This document shows, piece by piece, positions 32,310-43,000 of a DNA stretch of 64,000 nucleotides. The stretch is from Ahniella affigens. Lineage in GTDB: Bacteria; Pseudomonadota; Gammaproteobacteria; Xanthomonadales; Ahniellaceae. A program made the translations under genes and the position numbers. The stretch spans positions 1,054,001-1,118,000 of the forward strand of contig NZ_CP027860.1 in NCBI RefSeq assembly GCF_003015185.1. Reading direction: 5' to 3'. The notes beneath the pieces are model-generated. The model had not been told where the DNA came from, did no database searches, and saw only the letters and a program-made list of their open reading frames with translations. Positions within the stretch are counted from its first letter, which is position 1. Every line of letters starts with the position of its first letter.

Positions 32310-34660
32310 GGTGCGGCTTCTGGCGCTGCACTCGAATCTGCCGCGATCGCACCCGGGCGATTCTCCTCAGGCCATTCGCTCGGCAACGGCAGCCATGCCA
32401 AGACGCCATCGCCAGTATGGACAGGCATGGCTTGCGCATTGATGCGTGAGGTATTGAGGTGCGCGAACGCTACCGGCAATTCTGGCGAGCGATCATAGAC
32501 AAAGCCGCTCGGGACGTCGCCAGCAGGCAGCCGAATCGTAAACGACGCCTCGCTCGCATAGACTGCCCAGGACAAATAGCCACCGCTGAGTGCATCGCGA
32601 TCATACTTGGCGCCCTGGCTGGTGCCGATGCCGTTGAATTTCACGGCACTTCGGCCCCAACGAGCCGGGTGCACGAACCCAATTACGGCAGCGCTGCGTG
32701 CGGACCGGAGATCGAATGTCCAGATCACGTCGTTGCCATCGGGCTCGCGGCCGAGCAATCGCAATGTTGGTAGTGCCACTTTGTCGGCCTCATTCAGTAC
32801 CGGTCCGACCAGATTGGGTCTGGTGTTCCAGGGCAGGCTCAATTCGGGGCGGAGTTCGAGCCCGGTTGCCGTTTTGAACAACGGGCTTTCCAAGCGCACT
32901 TCGCTGCTCACGCTAAGGCGGCTGGTTTCGGGTCCTTGCACTAGCGTGATGGCCAACGGCATGGGTTCGTGCAGGGTGAACCGCGGTATGACGAACATGG
33001 ACCCAAAACCGAGCGCGCAGATGAGCAGCGCCAAGAACTTGGTGCGGCTGTTGAACAGTTTGCTGGCTGCGTAGGCCACCGGCAACAAAACCATCGCGCT
33101 CAAGGGCGTCAGCGCAAACAGAATGCCGCTTCCAAGCGATTCGTAGAGCGACGCGAGCATGGGCCCGATCGTGATCAGCGCGCCGAGGCACAGCATGCTG
33201 CCGGCCCAATGTTTGCTTCCTGGCCGAATGATCAGCGCCAACGTCGCGAGCAATACGGGGATCAACGTCAGATACATCGCGCCAGGCAGCACCTGCCAAA
33301 GCAACAGGGACAGCAGCCACAGCAGCAACATCCAGCCAAAGAGTGCGTTCCAGGGCTGTGCCGGATCGACGCCAAAGGTCTTGAAGACGCGCGAACGATC
33401 GGCGGGCAGGAACACCACCGTCAGCAACATGAAGGCGAGGCTGGGCCAGAACAGATTGACCTGCCAGCGCGTCTCGACGAGCCCCAGGAGCTTCAGGGTT
33501 TCGAGCACCAGCCACGCCCCAACACCTTGCACCGCCAGCAGCAACACACCAAGCAACAAGCCGCCCAGCACCGCGATGAGGCGCGGTCGATGCGCGCCAA
33601 GTCGCGCATAGGCGATGCCCGCCAACACCAGGGTCAGCAACGCGATGGGAAGGCTCAGCGCCATTGGCCAGTAGACAATGAAGCGGCCGAACACATCGAA
33701 GTAGACGGCATCGGTCTTGGCCTTCAACGGCCCCGGTTCGGCAACAAAGGCCCGCGCCAGGGCGAGGGCACTGTCGCCTTGATCCTGGAGTGTTCGAAGG
33801 TCCAGGTGCTCCAAGTCATCAACCGGCGTGTGATAGCGCAGTGGACCACCGATGAAGGCCATGCCGACGCCCGTGCCGCCTTCAGCTTTGAACACGCTGA
33901 GATCGGTGTCGTTGGGTAGCAGTTTGTAGATTTCGTAATACAGCGACGATGTCGACGGATGTGGTAAATGCTGCGCGAACAAGCGCGCAAACGTTGCGTT
34001 GCCATCGGACGTTTCGAACAGGCGGCTCAGGCCGTTTGTGCCACGCGCTTCCATGTTGATGAAGGCGCGTACTTGTTTGGCTTCGGGGTCCTGCATAAAC
34101 GCGCGGGCGCCAAGCAGGCCTGCTTCTTCGCCGTCATCAATCAAAACCAAGACATCGTGCGCCAACGGCGGCCCTGCTTTCAAAGCGCGGGCAATCTCCA
34201 GAATCGCACCCACCGACGCGCCCGCATCGCCCGCACCGGGGCCCGCGAACACGGAATCGTAATGGGCCGCGAGTACCACCAGCTTGCTGTGGTCTTTGCC
34301 TGGGATCCGCGCGAGTAGGTTGTAAGGCGTGCCGCACACGCCGTAACTCGCGCAGACAAAACGTCCGCGAATTTCCGGGTTGAGCTCAAGCCTAGTGAGC
34401 TCGGTCATGATCCGCGCCCGCACTCGGTTGTTCTCGACGCTGCCAAGTGGATGCGGGGTTTGCAGATCGAGCACGCGGCCCAGCGCATCGGCAGCACGGA
34501 GCGCCGAGAACCCGCTTTGGTCGGCGTCGGCAGGCACAGGCTTGGGCGGGGATTGCGCGGCGATGAGCAACCACAGCGCCACGGCGCAGATGAGCGCGCT
34601 GATGAGCGCACCCAGCGTCACGCCGCGTTGGGGCGCCTCGGTTTCGGAAGACCTGTTCAT
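32306..34660 (-). CDS. M28-family metallopeptidase with C-terminal membrane domain
   Basis: A 784-aa protein from the ATG at 34660. One signal-anchor helix lies at about 15-35, then an M28 zinc-peptidase domain at about 50-300 with ligands H133 (AHYDS), D145, catalytic E178 with E179 (DDGEEAG), E204 (NMEARG) and H277 (YHTPVDD). From about 330 to 570 there are eight or nine membrane helices, and the last 200 residues are a beta-rich extracytoplasmic domain. This layout resembles eukaryotic vacuolar membrane protease/Fxna-like enzymes. The peptidase faces the periplasm. The start overlaps the CorA stop by 4 bp and the stop overlaps the next gene. Confidence 0.9.
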   Translation of the reverse strand: MNRSSETEAPQRGVTLGALISALICAVALWLLIAAQSPPKPVPADADQSGFSALRAADALGRVLDLQTPHPLGSVENNRVRARIMTELTRLELNPEIRGRFVCASYGVCGTPYNLLARIPGKDHSKLVVLAAHYDSVFAGPGAGDAGASVGAILEIARALKAGPPLAHDVLVLIDDGEEAGLLGARAFMQDPEAKQVRAFINMEARGTNGLSRLFETSDGNATFARLFAQHLPHPSTSSLYYEIYKLLPNDTDLSVFKAEGGTGVGMAFIGGPLRYHTPVDDLEHLDLRTLQDQGDSALALARAFVAEPGPLKAKTDAVYFDVFGRFIVYWPMALSLPIALLTLVLAGIAYARLGAHRPRLIAVLGGLLLGVLLLAVQGVGAWLVLETLKLLGLVETRWQVNLFWPSLAFMLLTVVFLPADRSRVFKTFGVDPAQPWNALFGWMLLLWLLSLLLWQVLPGAMYLTLIPVLLATLALIIRPGSKHWAGSMLCLGALITIGPMLASLYESLGSGILFALTPLSAMVLLPVAYAASKLFNSRTKFLALLICALGFGSMFVIPRFTLHEPMPLAITLVQGPETSRLSVSSEVRLESPLFKTATGLELRPELSLPWNTRPNLVGPVLNEADKVALPTLRLLGREPDGNDVIWTFDLRSARSAAVIGFVHPARWGRSAVKFNGIGTSQGAKYDRDALSGGYLSWAVYASEASFTIRLPAGDVPSGFVYDRSPELPVAFAHLNTSRINAQAMPVHTGDGVLAWLPLPSEWPEENRPGAIAADSSAAPEAAP

Positions 34661-35661
34661 ACCCACTTCGCCTTGCGCAGAATGGTGTAGGTGACGCCGA
34701 CCACAGCCAGTGTGACGCCGATAAACACGAAGTAGCTCAACTCGCCCGGCAACTCTGGCATATGCTTGAAGTTCATGCCGTACCAACTGGCCATCAAGGT
34801 CGGAATGCCGAGCAGGCCCGCCCAGCCCGCCAGCCGCTTGACGACTTCGCCTTGATGCACCGTGACCATCGCCAGGTTGACGCTCATGGCGGCTGTCAGC
34901 ATTTCACTCATGGTGTCGCTCGCTTCCTTGACGCGCATCGAATGGTCGAACACGTCGCGGAAGTAGGGGCGAACATCGTCGCGGATCAACATGGGATGGA
35001 AGCGGACGAGCTGGTTCGTGATGTCCTGGATCGGCGACACCGCGAGCCGTAGCGTGACGAGCTGTTTCTTGAGGTCGTACAGGCGCTCAATCGTTTCGCG
35101 CTTGTAGCTGCCGTCAAAAATGTCAGTTTCCAGTTCGGCCAACTCACTTTCGAACTCGCGCACGATCGGCATGAAGTTGTCGACGATGAAGTCCATCACC
35201 GCATAGAGCCCATAGCTCGGGCCGTGGCTCAGCAGGTCGGGCTCCTTCTCGCAGCGACCCCGCGCCGGCGCATAAGACAGCGACGCGCCGTGGCGGACCG
35301 TAACCAGATAACGCGGGCCAAGAAAGATGTGCGTCTCGCCGAACTCGATCTTGCCGGCCACAAACTGGGCGGTGTGCATCGCGATAAACAGCGAATCGCC
35401 GTAGACCTCGATCTTGGGGCGCTGGTGCGCGTGGTGGGCGTCTTCAATCGCCAAGTCATGCAGGCAGAACTCTTCCTGCAGCTTGGTCAGCAGCGCCTCG
35501 TCGGGTTCGTGCAGGCCGACCCAGACAAACGTATCGTTCATCTGCAGCACGTCGCTGATCTGCTCGATCGTGATGTCGGGAAGCCGCCGCCCGTCAACCG
35601 TGTAGGCGACACAATTGACCACCATGTTGCGACTGCCCTGATAGCGCACGTCCAGATTCAT
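34657..35661 (-). CDS. CorA-family divalent cation channel
   Basis: A 334-aa transporter with GGAGG five nt before the ATG. The N-terminal cytoplasmic alpha/beta domain and long stalk helix precede two C-terminal membrane helices. The pore signature is Y294-G295-M296-N297, followed by the MPEL loop typical of Mg2+/Co2+ (or Zn2+ for ZntB-like) CorA proteins. It heads an operon whose next two genes overlap by 4 bp each, an unusual coupling of a metal channel to a zinc peptidase. A CorA supplying or balancing metal for the peptidase is possible but speculative. Confidence 0.93.
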   Translation of the reverse strand: MNLDVRYQGSRNMVVNCVAYTVDGRRLPDITIEQISDVLQMNDTFVWVGLHEPDEALLTKLQEEFCLHDLAIEDAHHAHQRPKIEVYGDSLFIAMHTAQFVAGKIEFGETHIFLGPRYLVTVRHGASLSYAPARGRCEKEPDLLSHGPSYGLYAVMDFIVDNFMPIVREFESELAELETDIFDGSYKRETIERLYDLKKQLVTLRLAVSPIQDITNQLVRFHPMLIRDDVRPYFRDVFDHSMRVKEASDTMSEMLTAAMSVNLAMVTVHQGEVVKRLAGWAGLLGIPTLMASWYGMNFKHMPELPGELSYFVFIGVTLAVVGVTYTILRKAKWV

Positions 35662-35702
35662 TTAGCCTCCGCTGCTTTGGTCGCCCACCTGTCTCGTGTC
35701 AA

Positions 35703-35847
35703 GTTCCGAAAATAGCTTGAATCGATTTCAAGCCTTGCGCGCCAATTCTGCGTCGCTCGTCGTTGCCGTAGCAAACACTACGTCTCCTCCTCGCGCCTTG
35801 CCTTGGCTCGAAACGCTTCCAAATTGAGTTCAAACTATTTTTGGAAC
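35703..35847. repeat. Inverted-repeat element D between divergent corA-like and rlmM genes
   Basis: A 145-bp segment with long imperfect inverted ends: GTTCCGAAAATAGCTTGAA on the left and TTCAAACTATTTTTGGAAC on the right. The centre is GC-rich and begins TTGCGCGCCAATTCTGCGTC. Only one copy is seen in this window. It occupies the middle of the 337-bp divergent promoter region. Confidence 0.65.
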
Positions 35848-35998
35848 ATGACGCTAAAAATCTGGTCGGCCGAGCCAACCTTGCCATCGCGCCCGCCACC
35901 GGGCAGGAGGTCAAGGCATCGGGCGATTGTGGTGGACCTTCGGTGCCGAGGCAATGGCGGCGCTATGATTCGAGGTCACCGATTAGGATGAGTCTCCC

Positions 35999-37039
35999 AT
36001 GACAGAAATACTGGCACTGTGCCGGGCAGGTTTTGAGCCGGAATGCGTGCAGGAGCTGGAGCAAGTCATGGCCGAGGCCGAATGTGCCGGCTACGGCAAG
36101 ACTGAGCGCGATAGTGGGATGGTGCGGTTCATGTTGCAGGGCGACTTGCCAGGCAACTTGCCGGGCGCTGAGTCGCTGATCTTCGCCCGCAGTCTCTGGC
36201 CGATCACGCTCAATTTGGAGCATTTGGACGCCAAGGATCGGGCACGGCCCATGCTCGACTGGTGCGAGCGCGAGCAGCTTCAGTTTGCCGACGTCCGGGT
36301 GGAATGCGCCGATAGTCCAGCGGGCGAGGCCTTACGCGCGTTGTGCCGGGGCTTTGAGTCGGCCTTGCTCGGCTTGCTGAAGAAGGCCGGACGCATCAAT
36401 CGCCGCGAGCGCCAGGCACTGCTCGTGTGTCTGCTTAGTGGGCAGCATGCGTTGCTTGGCAAGGTCTCTGCGGCACAATTGGCGGCTGCCCCGCGCGGCG
36501 GCATTGTGCGGCTCCGGTTTCCGGGCGAGGCGCCGAGCCGATCGACATTGAAGCTTGAAGAGGCGTTCATGGTGTTGCTTAGTGAGACTGAGCGCGAGCG
36601 CTGGCTCAAACCGGGCATGACCGCGGTGGATCTGGGTGCTTGTCCGGGGGGCTGGACCTACCAGTTCGTTCGCCGCTCAATCCGTGTTCAGGCGATTGAC
36701 AATGGGCCGATGGCGGAATCGTTGATGGCGACTGGCCTCGTCGAGCACATCCGCGCCGATGGCTTTCAGTTTCGGCCCAAAAAGGCCGTGGACTGGCTGG
36801 TGTGCGACATGGTCGAGCAGCCGATCCGGGTGGCCAGCCTGATGGCGGCCTGGTTGCGCGATGGGCATTGCCAACGTGCGATCTTCAACCTGAAACTGCC
36901 GATGAAAAAGCGGTATCTGGAGGTGCAGCGTTGCTTGCAGGCATTGCAGGACGAGGCGGGTGGCAAGTTGCTGATTCGGGCGAAGCAGCTGTATCACGAC
37001 CGGGAAGAGATCACGGTTTTAGCCGCACGGACCAGTTGA
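35999..37039 (+). CDS. rlmM: 23S rRNA (cytidine-2498-2'-O)-methyltransferase RlmM
   Basis: A 346-aa enzyme that 2'-O-methylates C2498 in the peptidyl-transferase region of 23S rRNA using SAM. The N-terminal THUMP-like region (about 1-170) is followed by a Rossmann methyltransferase domain. Its SAM motif is AVDLGACPGGWTYQF, the downstream acidic motif is VDWLVCDMVEQP and the catalytic Lys is in FNLKLPMKKRY, giving the K-D-K-type site of RrmJ/RlmM enzymes. The length matches the family. This family is characteristic of Gammaproteobacteria and supports the taxonomic call. It is monocistronic and ends before a strong hairpin. Confidence 0.96.
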   Translation: MTEILALCRAGFEPECVQELEQVMAEAECAGYGKTERDSGMVRFMLQGDLPGNLPGAESLIFARSLWPITLNLEHLDAKDRARPMLDWCEREQLQFADVRVECADSPAGEALRALCRGFESALLGLLKKAGRINRRERQALLVCLLSGQHALLGKVSAAQLAAAPRGGIVRLRFPGEAPSRSTLKLEEAFMVLLSETERERWLKPGMTAVDLGACPGGWTYQFVRRSIRVQAIDNGPMAESLMATGLVEHIRADGFQFRPKKAVDWLVCDMVEQPIRVASLMAAWLRDGHCQRAIFNLKLPMKKRYLEVQRCLQALQDEAGGKLLIRAKQLYHDREEITVLAARTS

Positions 37040-37077
37040 CGGACGCCATTCGAGGCACATTGCCTGGTCCGGAAATA

Positions 37078-37103
37078 CATCGGGCACCCGCAGGTGCCCG
37101 ATG
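37078..37103. terminator. Bidirectional-type hairpin after rlmM
   Basis: CATCGGGCACC and GGTGCCCGATG form a perfect 11-bp stem with a CGCA loop between the convergent stops of rlmM and the DUF4870 gene. No long T-run follows, so it may be a weak or factor-assisted terminator. Confidence 0.55.
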
Positions 37104-37126
37104 GAGAACAACAGTTGTCGCGCTGA

Positions 37127-37501
37127 TTACTTGATCAGGCGAATCGCGAACGGATAGCGATAGGTTTCGCCGCCGTTGGCCTTGATGCCAGCCATGATGG
37201 TCAATACGAGGGCGCCGAGGCCGACGATTGGCATCAGGAACAGGCCGATGATGACGATGCTGAGCACGCCGCAGGCGAGCATGGCGATAAACACCGTGAT
37301 CTGGAAGTTGAGTGCTTCTTTGCCCTGATCGTCAACGAACGCACTTTCATTCTTCTTGACCAGCCAGACCACCAGCGGGCCGAGGAAGCCAAACAACAGC
37401 GCGCTCAGATGCGCGAGCATCCCCCAGAGCTTGTCGTCATTCGAGACACTGCCAAGAGCCGGAGCCGGCGGTGGGGCAATAGGGCTGTTCGGATCAGTCA
37501 T
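37127..37501 (-). CDS. DUF4870 (Tic20-like) membrane protein
   Basis: A 124-aa protein. A Pro/Ala-rich cytoplasmic head precedes the DUF4870 core: WGMLAHLSALLFGFLGPLVV, then KNESAFVDDQGKEALNFQIT and two further helices ending in ANGGETYRYPFAIRLIK. The DDQGKEALNFQ box is diagnostic. The family is widespread and uncharacterised; a Tic20-like fold has been suggested. It stands alone and converges on rlmM. Confidence 0.92.
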   Translation of the reverse strand: MTDPNSPIAPPPAPALGSVSNDDKLWGMLAHLSALLFGFLGPLVVWLVKKNESAFVDDQGKEALNFQITVFIAMLACGVLSIVIIGLFLMPIVGLGALVLTIMAGIKANGGETYRYPFAIRLIK

Positions 37502-37760
37502 GATTCACCTCGTCGTTGGTTTGGGTTTGTTTCAGGGATAGGCCGGAAGGCATGGTCCCGGTCGCGTCGAGCATAGCGGCAAGTGTTACGTCTTGCATCC
37601 CGCCAGCGGAGCATGACCGATGGCGCTCCTGAATCCTGCCGCTTTGCAGCACACTTTGCCCTTGGTGGCCGTCTGCTTCCGGGATCCCGGCTGGCGCCTC
37701 TTGGCGTCTTGAGCGGGGAGATCGCACCGGACAGCAGAACAGAGAATGCAAGGAGCAACA

Positions 37761-40001
37761 ATGCAAATGTGGACGCGCGTAGCCATGATGGCAACGCTTG
37801 GCTTGGTGGCGCCGATGGCGAACGCAGCTATTCGGGTGGACGGCCAGATGGATGAGCCGGAGTGGCAGCAAGCCCGGCGGTTTGGCGATTTTGTTTCGAC
37901 TACGCCCTTTGACCTGAGCCCGGTCCCGGCCGAGGCTGGCATCGAGGCATTTCTGCTCAGCACGCCCGAAGGGCTGGCGGTGGCGCTCCGCGCCAAGCAT
38001 CCAGCGGATGTGCAGCGGATCACGTCCCGCGTGCAGCGCGATTTTAACGAACAGATCGACCGTTCGAACTTCATGATCGACTTCGACGCCGACGGCAAAA
38101 GCGCCTACGACTTTACGGTATCGGCCGGCAACGACATCTCGGACGAGGTCATCTCCCGGGAGAATCAGTTCAGCAAGGACTGGGACGCCGATTGGCAGCA
38201 TGCGGTGGTTAACTCGGAGGAGGGCTATACCTGGGAATGGCTGATTCCCTGGTCGATTACCTCCATGAAACCCCCAGTCAACGGGAAACGCACGATTGCC
38301 GTGTACTTTGATCGCGTAGTGGCTGCAACCGGCCGCCGCTATGCGTATCCCGCAGCGACGTACACGCGCCCGCGATTCGTGTCCGAGTTCGCCAAGATCG
38401 AGATTGATGCCTACGAGAGCAGTCTACTGGCGATCACGCCCTATGGCGTGGCGCTGGCGGACCTGAAACGCAGTGACCAGGAGTTCAAGGCAGGTGCCGA
38501 CCTGTTCTGGAAGCCAAACAGCAACCATCAGTTTGCGCTAACGCTGAATCCGGACTTCGGGCAGGTGGAGAGCGATGACTTGGTGGTCAACTTCGATGCC
38601 ATCGAAACGTTTTTTACCGACAAACGACCGTTTTTCACTGACAATCAGACCGCTTTCGACAGTGGGTATCCGGGCGGGAACTTGTTCTACACCCGCCGCG
38701 TCGGCGGACCGGCCGACGATGGTTCGGGGGCGGCCGATATCAATGCGGCGATCAAGGCCAATGGCAACATCGGCGGCCTTGGTTATGCGTTTTTCGGCGC
38801 CACGGAAGACGGCACTGCCGGTCGCGATTTTCTGTTCGGGCGAGTTTCTGGTCGGACCGAGCAGGTCGAGTGGGACGTGACCCAGATCGCGGTCGATCGG
38901 CCGTTCTTGGATCGGCAAGCGGATGTGACCGCCGTCCATGGCCGATTCCGGCCAAGCGAGACGTGGACGCTGGATACGGCGATCCATCATTCCGATATCG
39001 ACGAGGGGGGTGTGGTAACCAGTGGCACCGGCGGCGGCATCATCGCCGATTGGGACATGCCTGGGCCGTTTCGGCAGCAGTACTTTTTCATTCGTACCGA
39101 TGGCGATGTGGATTTGAACGACCTGGGCTACCAGGACCGCAACAACAACCGCTATCTGGAGTGGGAGACCGGCTATCGGCAGGATCAGCTGCCGGCAGAC
39201 TCCCTATTTGCAAGCCATGCCTGGGAACTCGAATTGGTCGACAACCGCAATCTTGACGGCGAGCAGGTTTGGGGCACGGCCACGCTGCAGCGCTACTCCG
39301 AAATGCGCGACGGGGGCAACATGTTCTTCTTCGTTCGCTATCGCGATGAGATCTACGATGACCTGAGCTCGCGCGGCAATGGCTCGTTCATCGTGCAGTC
39401 TGGCATGCATCTCTTCGCCGAGGCCAATCTGGCCCGTCGCGACGGCGGCAAATTGAGTTGGTATTTCAACACCGAGTTGATCGGCAGCCGGATCGGCAAT
39501 GGTTATGATCGACTGTTCGGTATCGAGCCGCGGATTCACTTTTCCGATCAGCTCGACTGGTCGATCGGCACGTATTGGTTTGCCCAGAGCGCGTGGCTGA
39601 TCTGGCAAGGTGACGCCAACTTCGGTCAATTCGACAGTGAACGCGTCGATCTGGTGTCTAACTTGAATTGGTTCATTGATGATCGCCAGGAACTCCGGGT
39701 CAAGCTGCAGGCGATCGGGATCGACGCCGAGGCCGATCAGGCCTGGACCATCGGCAACGGTGGTCACCTCGTTCCCGCTACATTGGCAGTCGAGGACTTT
39801 CGCCTCCAGAACTTGGGCTTTCAGATCCGGTACCGCTACAAGCTTGGCAACCTGAGTGACATCTTTGCGGTCTACAGCCGGGGTGGCGCCGCGCTTGATG
39901 AACGCCCCACTGACGACGTTTTTGACACACTCGGTTCGGCTTTTGACCTACGCGACGATGACCAGTTTCTGGTCAAATTCGCGTATCGATTTGAACTCTG
40001 A
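37761..40001 (+). CDS. CBM9-like plus DUF5916 outer-membrane protein
   Basis: A 746-aa exported protein; the ATG at 37761 has GGAG upstream. The signal peptide is MWTRVAMMATLGLVAPMANA after MQ. Residues about 22-220 form a CBM9-like domain (IRVDGQMDEPEWQQA, then DFTVSAGND). From about 225 the DUF5916-type region starts with NPDFGQVESDDLVVN and FFTDKRPFF, and runs as alternating strands to a terminal FAYRFEL, as in an outer-membrane barrel with an aromatic/hydrophobic end. Members often accompany peptide or glycan degradation. The tricorn-like protease gene starts 22 bp downstream. Confidence 0.88.
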   Translation: MQMWTRVAMMATLGLVAPMANAAIRVDGQMDEPEWQQARRFGDFVSTTPFDLSPVPAEAGIEAFLLSTPEGLAVALRAKHPADVQRITSRVQRDFNEQIDRSNFMIDFDADGKSAYDFTVSAGNDISDEVISRENQFSKDWDADWQHAVVNSEEGYTWEWLIPWSITSMKPPVNGKRTIAVYFDRVVAATGRRYAYPAATYTRPRFVSEFAKIEIDAYESSLLAITPYGVALADLKRSDQEFKAGADLFWKPNSNHQFALTLNPDFGQVESDDLVVNFDAIETFFTDKRPFFTDNQTAFDSGYPGGNLFYTRRVGGPADDGSGAADINAAIKANGNIGGLGYAFFGATEDGTAGRDFLFGRVSGRTEQVEWDVTQIAVDRPFLDRQADVTAVHGRFRPSETWTLDTAIHHSDIDEGGVVTSGTGGGIIADWDMPGPFRQQYFFIRTDGDVDLNDLGYQDRNNNRYLEWETGYRQDQLPADSLFASHAWELELVDNRNLDGEQVWGTATLQRYSEMRDGGNMFFFVRYRDEIYDDLSSRGNGSFIVQSGMHLFAEANLARRDGGKLSWYFNTELIGSRIGNGYDRLFGIEPRIHFSDQLDWSIGTYWFAQSAWLIWQGDANFGQFDSERVDLVSNLNWFIDDRQELRVKLQAIGIDAEADQAWTIGNGGHLVPATLAVEDFRLQNLGFQIRYRYKLGNLSDIFAVYSRGGAALDERPTDDVFDTLGSAFDLRDDDQFLVKFAYRFEL

Positions 40002-40023
40002 CACTCCTATCACGGCGATTCTC

Positions 40024-43000
40024 ATGATCCGACGCTCCGCCCTTTGGTTTTCCTGTCTGACTATTCTGTCCGGCCAAACGCTGGCCGAAGACGCGATCCT
40101 GCGCTTCCCGGACGTGTCCGCGGAGCGCATCGCCTTCGTGCACGCAGGCGATCTGTATGTGGTCCCCAAGGCGGGTGGGGCGGCGGAGCGACTGACGGCA
40201 CATGCCGGCCAGGAGCTTTATCCGAAGTTCTCGCCCGATGGACAGTGGCTCGCGTTCAGTGCCGAGTACTCGGGTACCCGCCAGGTGTATGTGATCTCGG
40301 TCCATGGCGGCATCCCAAAGCAACTCACGTGGTACAGCGATGTCGGCGCCATGCCGATGCGCGGTGGCACCGACTATCGCGTGCTCGACTGGAGCCCCGA
40401 CGGCAAGAACGTGGTCGTTCGCATGAACCGGCTGCCGTTTGATGAGCGCGCTGGCAGGCCCTATCTGGTCCCGGTGGACGGTGGACTGGAGCAGCCGATG
40501 GAGATCCCCGAAACCGGCGGCGGCATGCTGTCGCCGGACGGGCAGTCAATGGTCTACACGCCGATCGATCGCGACTTCCGGTCGTGGAAGCGCTATCGCG
40601 GCGGTCGCGCCCAGGACATCTGGGTCTATCATTTCAATACGCATGACGCGCAGCGCATCACCAATTTTGCGGGTAGCGATCATCAACCCATGTGGCTTGG
40701 CGATCAGATCGTGTTTGCGTCCGACCGCGATGGCACGCTGAATCTGTACACCTTGCCAGCGGGGGGCGCCGAGCCTCAAGAATCACCCAAGCAGCTGACG
40801 CACTTCAAGGACTTTGACGTACTCTGGCCCAGCGCCAATGCCGACACGATTGTCTTCGAGAACGGTGGCGCGCTTTACCGCATGGACAGCGTGACGGCGC
40901 AGCCGGTCAAAGTGCCAGTGACCTTGCAGTCCGACTTCGCCGAAAGCCTGCCAAGCATCAAATCGGTGGCTGGGTTCATCGAGAGTTTTGATATTTCGCC
41001 GAACGCCGCTCGCGTCGTGTTTGCGGCGCGCGGCGAACTGCTGACGGTACCGGCGAAGGACGGCACTTTCCGGAATCTTTCGCAGTCGCCGACGGCCCGT
41101 GAACGCTCGGTGGCGTGGTCACCAGACGGTAAACAGCTCGCCTACCTGAGCGATGCGAGCGGCGAATACGAGATCTACGTCCGCAATGCCGATGGCAGTG
41201 GTCAGCCCAAGCAGCTGACCCGTGGCAGCGATGCCTGGATCAACCGCCTCAGCTATTCGCCGGACGGCCGATTCCTGGCGTTCAATGACGAAAAGAAGCG
41301 GCTACGTCTCCTCGAAGTGGGTACGGGCAAGATCGCCGACGTCGATCACAGCCGGGTGGATGGGTTCGATTCCATGACCTTCTCGCCGGATTCGCGGTAT
41401 TTGGCATACACCAAAGTGAGTGCCAACAACCTGCCGGCGATCTGGTTGTATGACCTCAACGACGGCAAGACCAACTTGTTGCTCGCTGATACGCGGCCCA
41501 ACTTTTCGCCGAGCTTCGACCCGAAGGGCCAGTATCTCTATTTCCTGTCGAATCGCGACTACCAGCTGACGAACAGTGTTTATGAGACCAACTATCTCTA
41601 TACGCAGGCGACGCGCATCTATGCGCTACCGCTGAATCACAACGTTCCAGCGCTGTTTGGTTACCAGAGCGACGAGGCACTGCCGAGCGCCAAAGCCGCA
41701 GCGTCCGACAAGGCGCAGGTGCAGATCGAACTGGCGGGCGCCGATCAGCGCGTCGAAGTGCTTAAGGTCCCGAATGGCAACTACCTTGGCCTGACGGCGA
41801 TCGACGATGGCGTGGTGTTTCTGGCGCTCGCCAATGACCCGGCGGCCGGCGCGCCGGTGTTGAAGCGCTATTCGGTGGACAGCCATGAAACGGAAGATTT
41901 GATTCAAGGCGTTGGTCGATTTGCACTGAATAGCTCAGGCAAGAAGATGCTGGTCAACAAGGGCGACACATGGGCGATTGTCGAGCCCAGCGCTGGTCAG
42001 GATCTGAGCAAGAACGCGCTGAATCTCGATCAGTTGGTGCTCCGCATCGACCCCAAAGTGGAATGGCAGCAGATGTTTGTGGACGCCTGGCGCATTCTGC
42101 GCGACTGGTTCTACGATCCCGGCATGCATGGTGGCATCGAACGCTGGAATGCGGTGCGAGCACGCTATGAACCCTTGGCCGCCAAGCTCCATAGTCGTCG
42201 CGATCTCGACTATTTGCTGCACGAGATTGCCGGTGAGGCCAATTCCGGACACGTCTATGTTGAAGGCGGCGACCTGCCGAGCGTCAAGCGCGTGCCGGGT
42301 GGCTTTCTGGGCGCCGAGTTCGAAACTGATCCGAGTGGTTTCTTCAAGATCAGCAAAATTTTCCCAGGCGAAAACTGGGCCGATGAGTTCCGCTCGCCGC
42401 TGGCAACGGCTGGTATTGAGGCCGCCGAAGGCGACTACTTGATCAGCGTCGATGGCGTGCTTGCCAATACAGTCAAGAATCCGTTTCAACTGTTCGAAGG
42501 CAAGGCCGACCAAGTCGTCGAGGTCCGCCTCAGCAAGACAGCTGATGCCAGCTCGGGCAAAGTGCAGCGCGTCAAATTGCAGAATAGCGAAATTGGATTG
42601 CGCTATTTGGACTGGGTGCAATCACGGCGTGCCTTGGTCGACCGGTTGAGCAACGGCCGGATTGGCTACATTCATCTGCCGAATACAGCGGTCGAAGGCA
42701 ATCGCGAACTGTTCAAGGGCATGCTGGCGTACTCGAACAAAGACGCACTGATCATCGATGATCGCTACAACGGCGGTGGGTTCATTCCGGATCGCATGAT
42801 TGAACTGTTGGCCCGTCAGCCGCTGAGTTACTGGAAGCGGCGCGAACTCGATCCGCAAGCCACGCCGCTGCTCCACCACAACGGACCGAAGGCGATGCTG
42901 ATCAACGGCTTGTCGAGTTCGGGTGGCGACGCGCTGCCGTTCTTCTTCAAGAAGCTCAAACTTGGGCCGGTGATTGGTACGCGTACTTGGGGTGGCCTGA

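Noticed and set aside
37761-40001. DUF5916-type protein as a sixth member of the FE-tail set
   Set aside because: It ends FAYRFEL, which fits an outer-membrane barrel end with a hydrophobic last residue rather than the FE-COOH tail.
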